DNA from: Ruminococcus sp. UBA3767
GTDB lineage: Bacteria > Bacillota > Clostridia > Oscillospirales > Ruminococcaceae
Assembly: GCA_002371625.1 (NCBI GenBank)
Contig: DFFV01000016.1
Span: 9,012 to 38,734, forward strand
Length of the DNA stretch: 29,723 nucleotides
Direction: 5' to 3'
The translations under genes and the position numbers were made by a program. Under the pieces are notes generated by a model, which was not told the origin of the DNA, made no database searches, and saw only the letters and a program-made list of their open reading frames with translations. Positions within the stretch are counted from its first letter, which is position 1; every line of letters starts with the position of its first letter. Positions 14,815-21,794 of this stretch are shown here, piece after piece.

Positions 14815-15885
14815 ATGGCAGTGGACATTAACAAAATTCTTGATGAAGCCAGAGCACTGGGCTGCTCGGACCTTCATTTCACGGTAGGTATCCCACCTAT
14901 CGTAAGACAGGGCGGTAACCTCAGAAAGCTCTCGTCATATCCTGATATGACCGAGATCGAAATTCAGAACATCACCAAGGATATGTGTAATGATAAGCAG
15001 AGACAGCAGATCAAGGACCATATCGATACCGACTTTACATACGTTTCAACAAGAGGTTTCCGTCACCGTGTAAACGTATATCGTCAGAGAGGATCAACGG
15101 CTATCGCTATCCGTCTTCTGAGAAATGATATTCCTACACTTACAGATCTTAACCTGCCTCCTGTACTTGCAGAGTTCGTTATGAGACCAAGAGGACTCGT
15201 GCTCGTAACAGGACCTACCGGTTCAGGTAAATCTACAACACTGGCAGCTATGATCGACTATGTTAATATCCACAAGTCAGCACATATCATCACAGTCGAG
15301 GATCCTATCGAGTATATGCACGCTCATAAGAGATGTATGGTTAACCAGAGAGAGGTCGGACCTGACGTACCGAGCTTCTCACTGTCACTTCGTGCAGCAC
15401 TCCGTGAGGACCCGGATATCATCCTCGTAGGAGAAATGAGAGACTTTGAAACTATCGAAGCCGCTGTAACCGCAGCCGAAACAGGACACCTTGTAATGAG
15501 TACCCTGCATACAACTGACGCAGCATCGACTATCGACCGTATCATCGACGTTTTCCCTGCACACCAGCAGCACCAGATCAGAACACAGCTCGCATCTGTA
15601 CTCGTAGGTATCTGTACTCAGACACTTTGCCGTACATTTGACGGTACAAGCCGTGTGGCTTGCTGTGAGATCCTTAACGCTACCGACTCTATCAAGGCTA
15701 TGATCCGTGATGACAAGGTACACCTTATCGGTTCTGCAATGCAGACAGGTAAAGCACAGGGAATGCAGACTATGGACCAGGAGCTTGCTAAGCTCGTTAA
15801 GTCCAGGACCATTTCTATGGACGTTGCACTTGAAAAGTGCGCAAATGCACAGGATCTTAAGAGATTCATCGCAGACTCAAGATAA
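14815..15885 (+). CDS. pilT: type IV pilus retraction ATPase PilT
   Basis: PilT powers depolymerisation of the fibre and hence twitching and force generation. The 356-aa product matches the family length closely. It has an N-terminal PAS-like domain, Walker A GPTGSGKS (133-140, Lys139), the Asp box EDPIEY, Walker B DPDIILVGEMRD and the His box TGHLVMSTLHTTDA. It lacks the tetracysteine site of PilB and the MshEN domain. An AIRLL segment near residue 98 fits the family. GGAGG lies about 10 nt before ATG 14815. It is the last pilus gene and is closed by a bidirectional terminator. Its presence means these pili should be retractile rather than a static secretion pseudopilus. Confidence 0.97.
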   Translation: MAVDINKILDEARALGCSDLHFTVGIPPIVRQGGNLRKLSSYPDMTEIEIQNITKDMCNDKQRQQIKDHIDTDFTYVSTRGFRHRVNVYRQRGSTAIAIRLLRNDIPTLTDLNLPPVLAEFVMRPRGLVLVTGPTGSGKSTTLAAMIDYVNIHKSAHIITVEDPIEYMHAHKRCMVNQREVGPDVPSFSLSLRAALREDPDIILVGEMRDFETIEAAVTAAETGHLVMSTLHTTDAASTIDRIIDVFPAHQQHQIRTQLASVLVGICTQTLCRTFDGTSRVACCEILNATDSIKAMIRDDKVHLIGSAMQTGKAQGMQTMDQELAKLVKSRTISMDVALEKCANAQDLKRFIADSR

Positions 15886-15891
15886 AAAATC

Positions 15892-15917
15892 AAGCCCCGA
15901 TAATTCGGGGCTTTTTT
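15892..15917. terminator. bidirectional intrinsic terminator between pilT and eamA
   Basis: A 9-bp stem (15892-15900 with 15905-15913) with loop TAAT is followed by T on the plus strand and by a T6 run on the minus strand. It serves the convergent ends of pilT and the EamA transporter gene, whose stop codons are only 39 bp apart. Confidence 0.9.
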
Positions 15918-15924
15918 GTGCCTG

Positions 15925-16812
15925 TTAAGTAATGGGGGAGTCGCTTGGCTGCGGCTCCTTTTTGTTGTTGTGGATAAAAACTATCAGCGCCATCGAAACG
16001 ATGATGATGTATCCCACAAAGCTCCAAATATCCGGGATATCCGAGAAAATGAAAAATCCCATTGAAGCTGTGAAAATGATCTGCGTGTAATCAAAAACCG
16101 AGATCTCCTTGGCAGGTGCGTTGCTGTAAGCCGCAGTTATCGTGAACTGTCCGCCTGCTGCGGCAAAACCTGCACCGATAAGCATCAGCACCTGGTATAA
16201 GCTCATGTGGCGGCAGTCAAATATCAGGAACGGCAATGATAATATGCACGAGAATGCCGAGAAAAACGCCACTATCACAGGGCCTTTCTCACCGTGCTGT
16301 CCAAGGTATCTTACGCAGGTGTAAGCAAGTCCTGCGCCCATTCCGCCAAGAAATCCTGCGACCGAAGCGAGCAGATCGGCGTTGTTGAATGTCGGCTTGA
16401 TAACGAACAACGCCCCCGTGAATGCACCCAGTATCGTCAGCAGATTGAACATCGTCAGCTTTTCACGCAGCAAAAGATAAGAAAACAGCACGCAGAAAAA
16501 CGGCGACATCTTGTTCAGTATCGAAGCATCCGGAAGAACCAGCTTGTCTATCGCATAAAAGTTGCCCACCATTCCAAGCGAGCCTGCTAACGCCCTTACA
16601 GTCAGTACGCCGAGGTTTTTCTTGCTCTGCGTTTTAAATGGTATCTTGTTTTTTATAAGAACTCCGGCCGCAAAAAACAGCGCAACAAAGTTCCTGAAAA
16701 ATACTTTCTGCATCGTCGGCAGGTCGCCCGAAAGCCTTACGCACGCCGACATCACCGCAAAACAGAATGCCGAGAGAATTATAAGCAGTACCGCTTTTTT
16801 ACGCTTGTTCAC
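15925..16812 (-). CDS. EamA/DMT-family membrane transporter
   Basis: The 295-aa protein has about ten hydrophobic helices arranged as two EamA repeats (about 8-140 and 150-285), typical of the drug/metabolite transporter superfamily. A classic C-terminal end of repeat one is visible (LNKMSPFFCVLFSYLLLREKL). The substrate cannot be told from sequence; relatives export amino acids or other metabolites. The start is GTG at 16812, lying inside the end of the upstream DUF3783 gene (14-nt overlap), so translation is probably coupled. The chain ends in a short polar tail. It is unrelated in detail to the second EamA protein at 19275-20174. Confidence 0.88.
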   Translation of the reverse strand: MNKRKKAVLLIILSAFCFAVMSACVRLSGDLPTMQKVFFRNFVALFFAAGVLIKNKIPFKTQSKKNLGVLTVRALAGSLGMVGNFYAIDKLVLPDASILNKMSPFFCVLFSYLLLREKLTMFNLLTILGAFTGALFVIKPTFNNADLLASVAGFLGGMGAGLAYTCVRYLGQHGEKGPVIVAFFSAFSCILSLPFLIFDCRHMSLYQVLMLIGAGFAAAGGQFTITAAYSNAPAKEISVFDYTQIIFTASMGFFIFSDIPDIWSFVGYIIIVSMALIVFIHNNKKEPQPSDSPIT

Positions 16813-17203
16813 CCTGCCTGCCCCCGTTCATGTATCTGTGCTCCTGCTCAAGCTCCTCGCAAAGTGCCTTCAGCGTCCAGCTCTGGTTGTGCGCAGTGCA
16901 AACAGCCTTCAGCGGTATTTTTATGCCCCTTTCACGCATAGCCGCAAGTATTTCGTTAAGCTCTTTCCCGTCCACTCCCGAGAAAACTGCCGCACGCTGC
17001 GTTACCTCTGCTTTTTCACCGCTTGCCTCAAAACCGTTGAAGCCAAGCAGATAGCCCAATTTTTCACCGCCCTGGTCGCTCAGCACTTCCTTGACTTCGC
17101 CCGAGTGAGCCGCCATTATCTCGCTGAGTGCCTCTTTTTCGGCGCTTTCAATGTTAATTATTAGTAACATCTTTTTGGATTTTAATCTGATTATTGATTT
17201 CAT
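16799..17203 (-). CDS. DUF3783 domain protein
   Basis: The 134-aa product ends in a DUF3783-like segment, KAVCTAHNQSWTLKALCEEL, preceded by an alpha/beta region. The function of this small clostridial family is unknown. I start it at the ATG at 17203 because AAGGAG lies 11 nt upstream on the minus strand; an ATG at 17242 would add 13 residues but has no ribosome site. It overlaps the EamA gene by 14 nt in one transcript. The promoter upstream is a full consensus, so expression may be strong. Whether it helps the transporter or is only cotranscribed is unknown. Confidence 0.78.
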   Translation of the reverse strand: MKSIIRLKSKKMLLIINIESAEKEALSEIMAAHSGEVKEVLSDQGGEKLGYLLGFNGFEASGEKAEVTQRAAVFSGVDGKELNEILAAMRERGIKIPLKAVCTAHNQSWTLKALCEELEQEHRYMNGGRQGEQA

Positions 17204-17289
17204 TTTTGTTAATTCTCCTTGAAAGACTTGCTCGAAGTGCATAAAATAAGGCTTTTGCGGACTTTTAAAAAAGCCGCTCTCACCGAATG

Positions 17290-17318
17290 ATTATACCACA
17301 CCAACACGTTCCTGTCAA
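17290..17318 (-). promoter_or_regulatory. perfect-consensus promoter of DUF3783-eamA
   Basis: Read leftward, TTGACA (17318-17313), a 17-bp spacer and TATAAT (17295-17290) with TGG before the -10 make an exact sigma-A consensus. Only 10 bp separate its -35 box from the -35 box of the rightward GGDEF-EAL promoter, so the two back-to-back promoters may interfere with each other. Confidence 0.88.
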
Positions 17319-17328
17319 TGAATAATAC

Positions 17329-17357
17329 TTGAAATCAAAGCAATGCTGTGATATAAT
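17329..17357 (+). promoter_or_regulatory. extended -10 promoter of the GGDEF-EAL gene
   Basis: TTGAAA (17329-17334), a 17-bp spacer and TATAAT (17352-17357) preceded by TGA. The start near 17364 leaves a leader of about 23 nt containing the GAGGGG ribosome site at 17372-17377. There is no room for a riboswitch. Confidence 0.85.
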
Positions 17358-17386
17358 GAAAAAAACGTGTTGAGGGGATTTTGACT

Positions 17387-19045
17387 ATGGCTAATAAAAA
17401 GTCTGTCAAGCTTGAGATTACATTCTCAGTCATAGGCTGTATAATATATGCGCTTATGCAAGTCTGCATAATCATGTTCACCGCCCGTGAAGAGCCTGTT
17501 TTAATTGGTTCATTTGTGATACCTTCACAGAGCTTCTGCGGTGTATTTTCCATGTTACAGATGAGTACGAGCATAATCCTTGTTGTACTTGCAGGAAAGC
17601 CGGGTATCCGTGCCACAACGCTCCTGCTCAGTATCAATATGATATGGATGACGCTCGTTGTATTTATAAAAAGACAAGGCTCGGCGCTCCCGTCACTCCC
17701 GATACTTCTGGCTAATATCGGCATAGTTATCATACTCATCTACGGCCTTAAAAGAATAAGGCGCAACGAGATGGCGCTTGATAAAATGGCTCATGCCGAT
17801 TCGCTCACATCGCTCCCCAACCGCCGTGCTTTCAACCAGGCGATAAGTGACTATATCAGCACAGCAGAGCCTTTTGCGGTAGCATTTATTGATATCGACA
17901 ACTTCAAGAATATCAACGATACAATGGGACACGATTACGGCAACCAGGTGCTTATCGAAATTTCTAAGCGCTGGAACAATATCCTTGGTGAAAAGCATTT
18001 TCTTGCCCGTCTTGGCGGCGACGAGTTCGCACTTATCGTCAGCGGCTATAAGGACGACAGTGAGGTAAAGGCACTTGTTGAAAGGTACCAGTATTGCCTG
18101 AAAGATAAGTTTCTGATAAACGGCAAGGATTTTTACATCACAGCAAGTATCGGCGTTTCATTCTTCCCGACCAATGCAGAGGATTCATCAATGCTGCTCA
18201 GGTATGCAGATACCGCAATGTACAGAGCAAAAAGCGAGGGTAAGCATCAGATATGCCTGTTCACACAGGCTCAGATGGATATGATGAATGCCGATGTTGA
18301 GGGCGAGAATTTTGTAAAGAACGCAGTCAATTCTCAGCGCTTCCAGATGGTATACCAGCCGCTGTTCGATACACGCTCGGGCGTGCTTACGGGTTATGAG
18401 TCGCTTATTCGTTTCAAAGGCGAAAACGATGAACTGATACAGCCCTATGAGTACATCAGGATAGCCGAAAAGCTCAACTATATCAGCTATATTGATAAGT
18501 GGGTAATGGAACGCACCATGAGGAAAATGAAGCCTGCGGTCGAAAAAAACGGCAAGCTGCTCATTTCGGTCAATGTTTCCGTAGCATTCCTGCTCAGCAG
18601 TGATTTTATTTCTACTGTTGAAAATGCACTGAGCAATACCGAGTTTCCTGCGCACAACCTCGTGATAGAGGTGACCGAGAACCTGTTCATATCATCACTT
18701 ACGGTTGCGACCGAGGTGCTGCATAAGCTCAAAAAAATGGGCATAAAAATTGCTCTTGATGATTTCGGAACGGGATTTGCTTCGCTGAGTTATCTGCACT
18801 CGCTTCCGATAGATATCCTCAAAATAGATAAGTCGTTTATAGATTCGATAAATGAGGGAGATAATTCCGAGTTTGTAAGGGCGATAATCTCAATGGGGCA
18901 TCTCCTCAATTGCAGGATAGTTGCCGAGGGCGTTGAAAAGCAGGAGCAGTACGATAAGCTCAAGGAGTATGATTGCGATGTTATCCAGGGATTCCTGCTG
19001 GGTAAGCCGATGAGCTTTGAAGATGCTATGGCACTCTCCAAATAG
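17387..19045 (+). CDS. membrane GGDEF-EAL protein (cyclic di-GMP turnover)
   Basis: The 552-aa protein combines an N-terminal membrane region of about four helices (10-130) with a diguanylate cyclase domain and a phosphodiesterase domain. The GGDEF signature is intact (210-214, after ARL). The RxxD inhibitory site is absent, because Gly and His occupy its positions. The EAL domain has ESL at 338-340 in place of EAL but keeps the other catalytic positions (NVSVAF, EVTENLF, DDFGTG with Asp458/Asp459, LKIDKSFI, EGVEKQEQ, QGFLLGKP). Both activities are therefore possible; which dominates is unknown. ATG 17387 has GAGGGG 9 nt upstream. It is a single-gene unit with its own promoter, ending in two terminators. 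It lies about 1.5 kb from pilT, and cyclic di-GMP commonly controls pili. Confidence 0.95.
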   Translation: MANKKSVKLEITFSVIGCIIYALMQVCIIMFTAREEPVLIGSFVIPSQSFCGVFSMLQMSTSIILVVLAGKPGIRATTLLLSINMIWMTLVVFIKRQGSALPSLPILLANIGIVIILIYGLKRIRRNEMALDKMAHADSLTSLPNRRAFNQAISDYISTAEPFAVAFIDIDNFKNINDTMGHDYGNQVLIEISKRWNNILGEKHFLARLGGDEFALIVSGYKDDSEVKALVERYQYCLKDKFLINGKDFYITASIGVSFFPTNAEDSSMLLRYADTAMYRAKSEGKHQICLFTQAQMDMMNADVEGENFVKNAVNSQRFQMVYQPLFDTRSGVLTGYESLIRFKGENDELIQPYEYIRIAEKLNYISYIDKWVMERTMRKMKPAVEKNGKLLISVNVSVAFLLSSDFISTVENALSNTEFPAHNLVIEVTENLFISSLTVATEVLHKLKKMGIKIALDDFGTGFASLSYLHSLPIDILKIDKSFIDSINEGDNSEFVRAIISMGHLLNCRIVAEGVEKQEQYDKLKEYDCDVIQGFLLGKPMSFEDAMALSK

Positions 19046-19055
19046 TGACAATAAC

Positions 19056-19087
19056 AAAAGGCTGTTGCCAAGCGCAGCAGCTTTTTT
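19056..19087 (+). terminator. terminator 1 after the GGDEF-EAL gene
   Basis: GCTGTTGC (19061-19068) pairs with GCAGCAGC (19074-19081) through one G-U pair and is followed by six T residues (19082-19087). An A-run precedes the stem. The hairpin is a near copy of the one at 19163-19195. Confidence 0.88.
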
Positions 19088-19092
19088 GCAAT

Positions 19093-19119
19093 TTTGGGGG
19101 CTTTCCGGTCGCCCCCAAA
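19093..19119. repeat. GC-rich hairpin between two terminators
   Basis: TTTGGGGGC (19093-19101) pairs perfectly with GCCCCCAAA (19111-19119) around a 9-nt loop. There is no T-run. It may be a dispersed palindromic element; checking for other copies in the genome would decide. Confidence 0.65.
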
Positions 19120-19162
19120 CCCCTTCGGACAATAGATCATTTATATTTTGCATTTGTAAGAT

Positions 19163-19195
19163 AAAAAGCTGTTGCATTTTGCAGCAGCCTTTTTT
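19163..19195. terminator. terminator 2, near copy of terminator 1, bidirectional
   Basis: The arms GCTGTTGC (19168-19175) and GCAGCAGC (19181-19188) are identical to those of terminator 1, but the loop is ATTTT. T6 follows on the plus strand and T5 on the minus strand, so it can also end the leftward EamA transcript. Confidence 0.85.
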
Positions 19196-19245
19196 GCACC
19201 CGCTTGTATTACAAATCTGCATAACGAGCTATTTGATATAGGTAT

Positions 19246-19274
19246 TTGTAATTGAAACAAAGGCGTGATATAAT
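19246..19274 (+). promoter_or_regulatory. orphan extended -10 promoter, antisense to eamA
   Basis: TTGTAA (19246-19251), a 17-bp spacer and TATAAT (19269-19274) with TGA in front match the other promoters in this window. It points right, into the 3' end of the leftward EamA gene, and no rightward gene follows. GGGGGAGG directly before an ATG at 19289 looks like a ribosome site, but that frame closes after eight codons. Confidence 0.55.
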
Positions 19275-20174
19275 TTAGTTGGGGGAGGATGACTTTTGTT
19301 CACCCATCACGCTGAAAACTGCCGAACCGATAATAAGCACAGCGCCGATAAACGCAAACAGCGTCATCTCCTCGTGGAGTAAGAATACCGATAAAAACAG
19401 CGAGGTCACAGGATCGGCATAGCTGAAAACAGCTACTGTCTGGGCTTTCAGTTTGCTCATTGAAGCAAAGTAAAGCGTATAGGCAAGCCCCGTGTGAACT
19501 ATTCCAAGCAGCACAGTCAGTATGACCGAGAGTGCATCTGTCGGCAGGGAAGTTATGTCCTCAGCAAATAGAACGTACGGAAGCACCGTGACCGATGCAC
19601 TTGTCATCTGAATGAACGTACTGCACAGCGGTTCGTTTTGAGGAATGAACCTGTTTATCATCACGATCGCAGCATAAAACGAGGCTGCGCCAAGCCCGAA
19701 AAGGATCCCCTTTATATCGCCGTTCCCCGAAAGTTCCGATCGGAGTATTCCTGAAACAAGCACCATTCCGATAAGCGAAAGTGCAGTGCATACGCCTTTT
19801 TTCAAGGTCATACGTTCTCTAAGGATAAACGGTGAAGCTATCATAACTATCGTCGGCGCAAGGTAATAGCAAAGCGTAGCCGTTGCGACAGTTGTGTAAC
19901 GGTAGCTCTCAAAAAGCAGTATCCAGTTGAAGCCTATCAGCGCACCCGAAACTATCAGCAGTATCAGCGCTTTTTTACCGCCCTTGGGCTTTATGCTTTT
20001 TTTGCGGAAGATCAGCACTGCCAGCAGGAACAGCGCACCCAGCGTTCCCCTGAAAAATGCAAGTGTACCGGAGGATACAGGTATGTATCTTCTGAAGACA
20101 CCGATAGTTCCGAATATTATCATCGAGCTTAAAAACACCGCAAGTGCGCCGTGATCCTTTATCCCCTTATTCAT
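19275..20174 (-). CDS. second EamA/DMT-family membrane transporter
   Basis: The 299-aa product has about ten hydrophobic helices in two EamA repeats. Signature segments are SSGTLAFFRGTLGALFLL in repeat one, LCYYLAPTIVMIASPFIL at its end and FSYADPVTSLFLSVFLLHEEM in repeat two. The substrate is not predictable. I choose ATG 20174, preceded by a GCGGTGAT ribosome site at 7 nt; GTG 20186 would add four residues with a poorer site. It follows the CapA-like gene by 79 nt on the same strand without a terminator between them, so they may be cotranscribed. No convincing promoter of its own is visible. Its stop codon abuts a promoter pointing the other way. Confidence 0.88.
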   Translation of the reverse strand: MNKGIKDHGALAVFLSSMIIFGTIGVFRRYIPVSSGTLAFFRGTLGALFLLAVLIFRKKSIKPKGGKKALILLIVSGALIGFNWILLFESYRYTTVATATLCYYLAPTIVMIASPFILRERMTLKKGVCTALSLIGMVLVSGILRSELSGNGDIKGILFGLGAASFYAAIVMINRFIPQNEPLCSTFIQMTSASVTVLPYVLFAEDITSLPTDALSVILTVLLGIVHTGLAYTLYFASMSKLKAQTVAVFSYADPVTSLFLSVFLLHEEMTLFAFIGAVLIIGSAVFSVMGEQKSSSPN

Positions 20175-20253
20175 CTCAGTTATCACCGCCGTAAAAATGA
20201 GCCCTCCGCCTTTGCGAAGAGCTCCTTATAACTAAACTATAACACGTTCCGGA

Positions 20254-21549
20254 TCATTCAATGCTCAGGAATTCCTTAGGAACATATTTATTCAGTACGC
20301 TTTCAACATAAGCCCTGTTAAATCCGTCGTTTCTGACGTAGTTCTTTGCAAACAGCTCGTCGGTGTACTTAGCATACGGGTAAATAGAACAGTTGGTCCA
20401 GTCACCGTCATAAGAAGTAGCCTCAAAATGCGAGATAACAGGTATACATTTAACATTCTCAAATGAGATCTTTCCGCTTTCCTTGTCCTTAACAACGTTC
20501 AGCTTGCCCATAAGACCTATCAGCGAGTTCTTGTCGTACATCGTGTTAAGGAAGTTGCCAAGTCCGTAGAATACAAATGCCTTAGTGCCATCGGGCTTGT
20601 TGATGTATGAGCTTGTGCTGAGCGCATGAGCCTGAGTACCGATTATAAGGTCAGCGCCCCATTCTACCAGCTTAGGTGTAAGTGTCTTCTGCTGATCGTT
20701 CAGCTCGTTGGAGATCTCCGTACCGTAGTGGCAGGAAACGATAACAACGTCAGCTATCTTGTCAGCCTTTTGAATCTGAGCCTTTACCTTTTCTTCTTCG
20801 CTCAGCTTGATGAAAGTGCTCTTTGAGCCGGCCGGGAGGGAAAGACCGTTTGTGTGCTCCATATATCCTACAAAAGCGAACTTGATACCGTTTATCTCCT
20901 TGGTCTTTATCTCATCGCAGTCAGCCTGGTCGAGATAAGAACCGTACTGCACCAGTCCCAGCTGTCTCCAGTATTTTATCGAATCCTGAAGTGCAGCATC
21001 ACCCTGGTCAAGAATGTGGTTGTTGCACATTGAAACAGCGTTGAAACCGAGGCTCTTTATCTTATCAGCGTTAGCCTTAGGTGTTGCAAAAGTAGGGAAA
21101 GTCCTTGGCTCAACAAGACTTGTCACCACAGTTTCCTGGTTGATTATCGCAAGGTCATTGCCCTTGATGTAATCCTCGATAGGCTTGTAAGCGTGGTCGA
21201 AGTTGTATTCGCCCTTCTTACCGCTCATCTTTTCAGCCTCTTTGTAAATGTTATCGTGAATGAGGTTGTCGCCTACGCAAAGCAGCGATACCTTGTATGA
21301 AGGTTCAGCTTTGTTTTCTTCAGTGCCCGAGCTTTCCTCGGGTGCCTGTGAGCTTTCAGCAGGCTTTTCCTCAGGTTTGCTGCTGTCAGGTGCCTTGCTT
21401 TCATCCTGCGCCTGTGAGCTTGCAGTGCTCGTGTCATTCTTTTTAAGTGAGCCTGATATCTCACTTCCGCAGCCTGTTGTGGCAATAGCCATAACAGCCG
21501 CACATATTACAGCTGCCAGCTTGTGTTTAAGTGTGATAGATACTGTCAT
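20254..21549 (-). CDS. CapA-like lipoprotein (poly-gamma-glutamate capsule-type metallophosphatase)
   Basis: The 431-aa product has a signal peptide ending in ATTG|C (Cys27), so it is probably a lipoprotein anchored outside the membrane, although Thr at -3 of the lipobox is atypical. A Ser/Glu/Pro-rich linker (about 35-85) leads to a PGA_cap domain (about 90-360) of the calcineurin-like phosphatase fold. Its metal-site motifs are VGDNLIHD, INQET, CNNHILDQG, CHYGTE and GTQAHA. CapA proteins act in poly-gamma-glutamate synthesis or related wall processes, but no capB or capC is nearby, so the substrate is open. I use ATG 21549 with AAAGGAG 12-13 nt upstream; TTG 21558 is possible. An ATG-less frame extends to 21600, but that lies at the predicted transcription start. 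Confidence 0.88.
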   Translation of the reverse strand: MTVSITLKHKLAAVICAAVMAIATTGCGSEISGSLKKNDTSTASSQAQDESKAPDSSKPEEKPAESSQAPEESSGTEENKAEPSYKVSLLCVGDNLIHDNIYKEAEKMSGKKGEYNFDHAYKPIEDYIKGNDLAIINQETVVTSLVEPRTFPTFATPKANADKIKSLGFNAVSMCNNHILDQGDAALQDSIKYWRQLGLVQYGSYLDQADCDEIKTKEINGIKFAFVGYMEHTNGLSLPAGSKSTFIKLSEEEKVKAQIQKADKIADVVIVSCHYGTEISNELNDQQKTLTPKLVEWGADLIIGTQAHALSTSSYINKPDGTKAFVFYGLGNFLNTMYDKNSLIGLMGKLNVVKDKESGKISFENVKCIPVISHFEATSYDGDWTNCSIYPYAKYTDELFAKNYVRNDGFNRAYVESVLNKYVPKEFLSIE

Positions 21550-21603
21550 CTTGTTCAATGTTCTCCTTTCTGATCCTGCATCTAACATTTCAAATACCAA
21601 ATA

Positions 21604-21632
21604 ATTATACCATACAAGCCTTTAAAATGCAA
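21604..21632 (-). promoter_or_regulatory. extended -10 promoter of the capA-like gene
   Basis: Read leftward, TTGCAT (21632-21627), a 17-bp spacer and TATAAT (21609-21604) with TGG before the -10. The start near 21597 leaves a leader of about 48 nt. Confidence 0.82.
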
Positions 21633-21679
21633 TGTTTGCACCTGATTTTTAACATTTACGCCATATTCGCAGCGTTTTG

Positions 21680-21708
21680 TTGACATACTTTATACGAAAT
21701 GTTATAAT
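21680..21708 (+). promoter_or_regulatory. perfect-consensus promoter P1 of the rlmD-moxR operon
   Basis: TTGACA (21680-21685), 17 bp, TATAAT (21703-21708). It would produce a leader of about 80 nt before ATG 21795 and probably transcribes rlmD, moxR, the DUF58 gene and the transglutaminase gene. Confidence 0.88.
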
Positions 21709-21741
21709 TGATTTACCATCAATAATGGGATAAATGGCATT

Positions 21742-21769
21742 TTTACAGACAAAAATTGTGTGATATAAA
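21742..21769 (+). promoter_or_regulatory. possible second promoter P2 of the rlmD-moxR operon
   Basis: TTTACA (21742-21747), 16 bp, TATAAA (21764-21769) with TGA in front. A start near 21776 would give a leader of only about 19 nt. It lies inside the leader of P1. Confidence 0.45.
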
Positions 21770-21794
21770 ATATTTAGCGAATGTGGTGTCAATA

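Noticed and set aside
17231..17290. Inverted repeat in the leader of the DUF3783 gene
   Set aside because: Only short stems with a bulge form, largely from A and T runs; this is insufficient for a regulatory RNA call.
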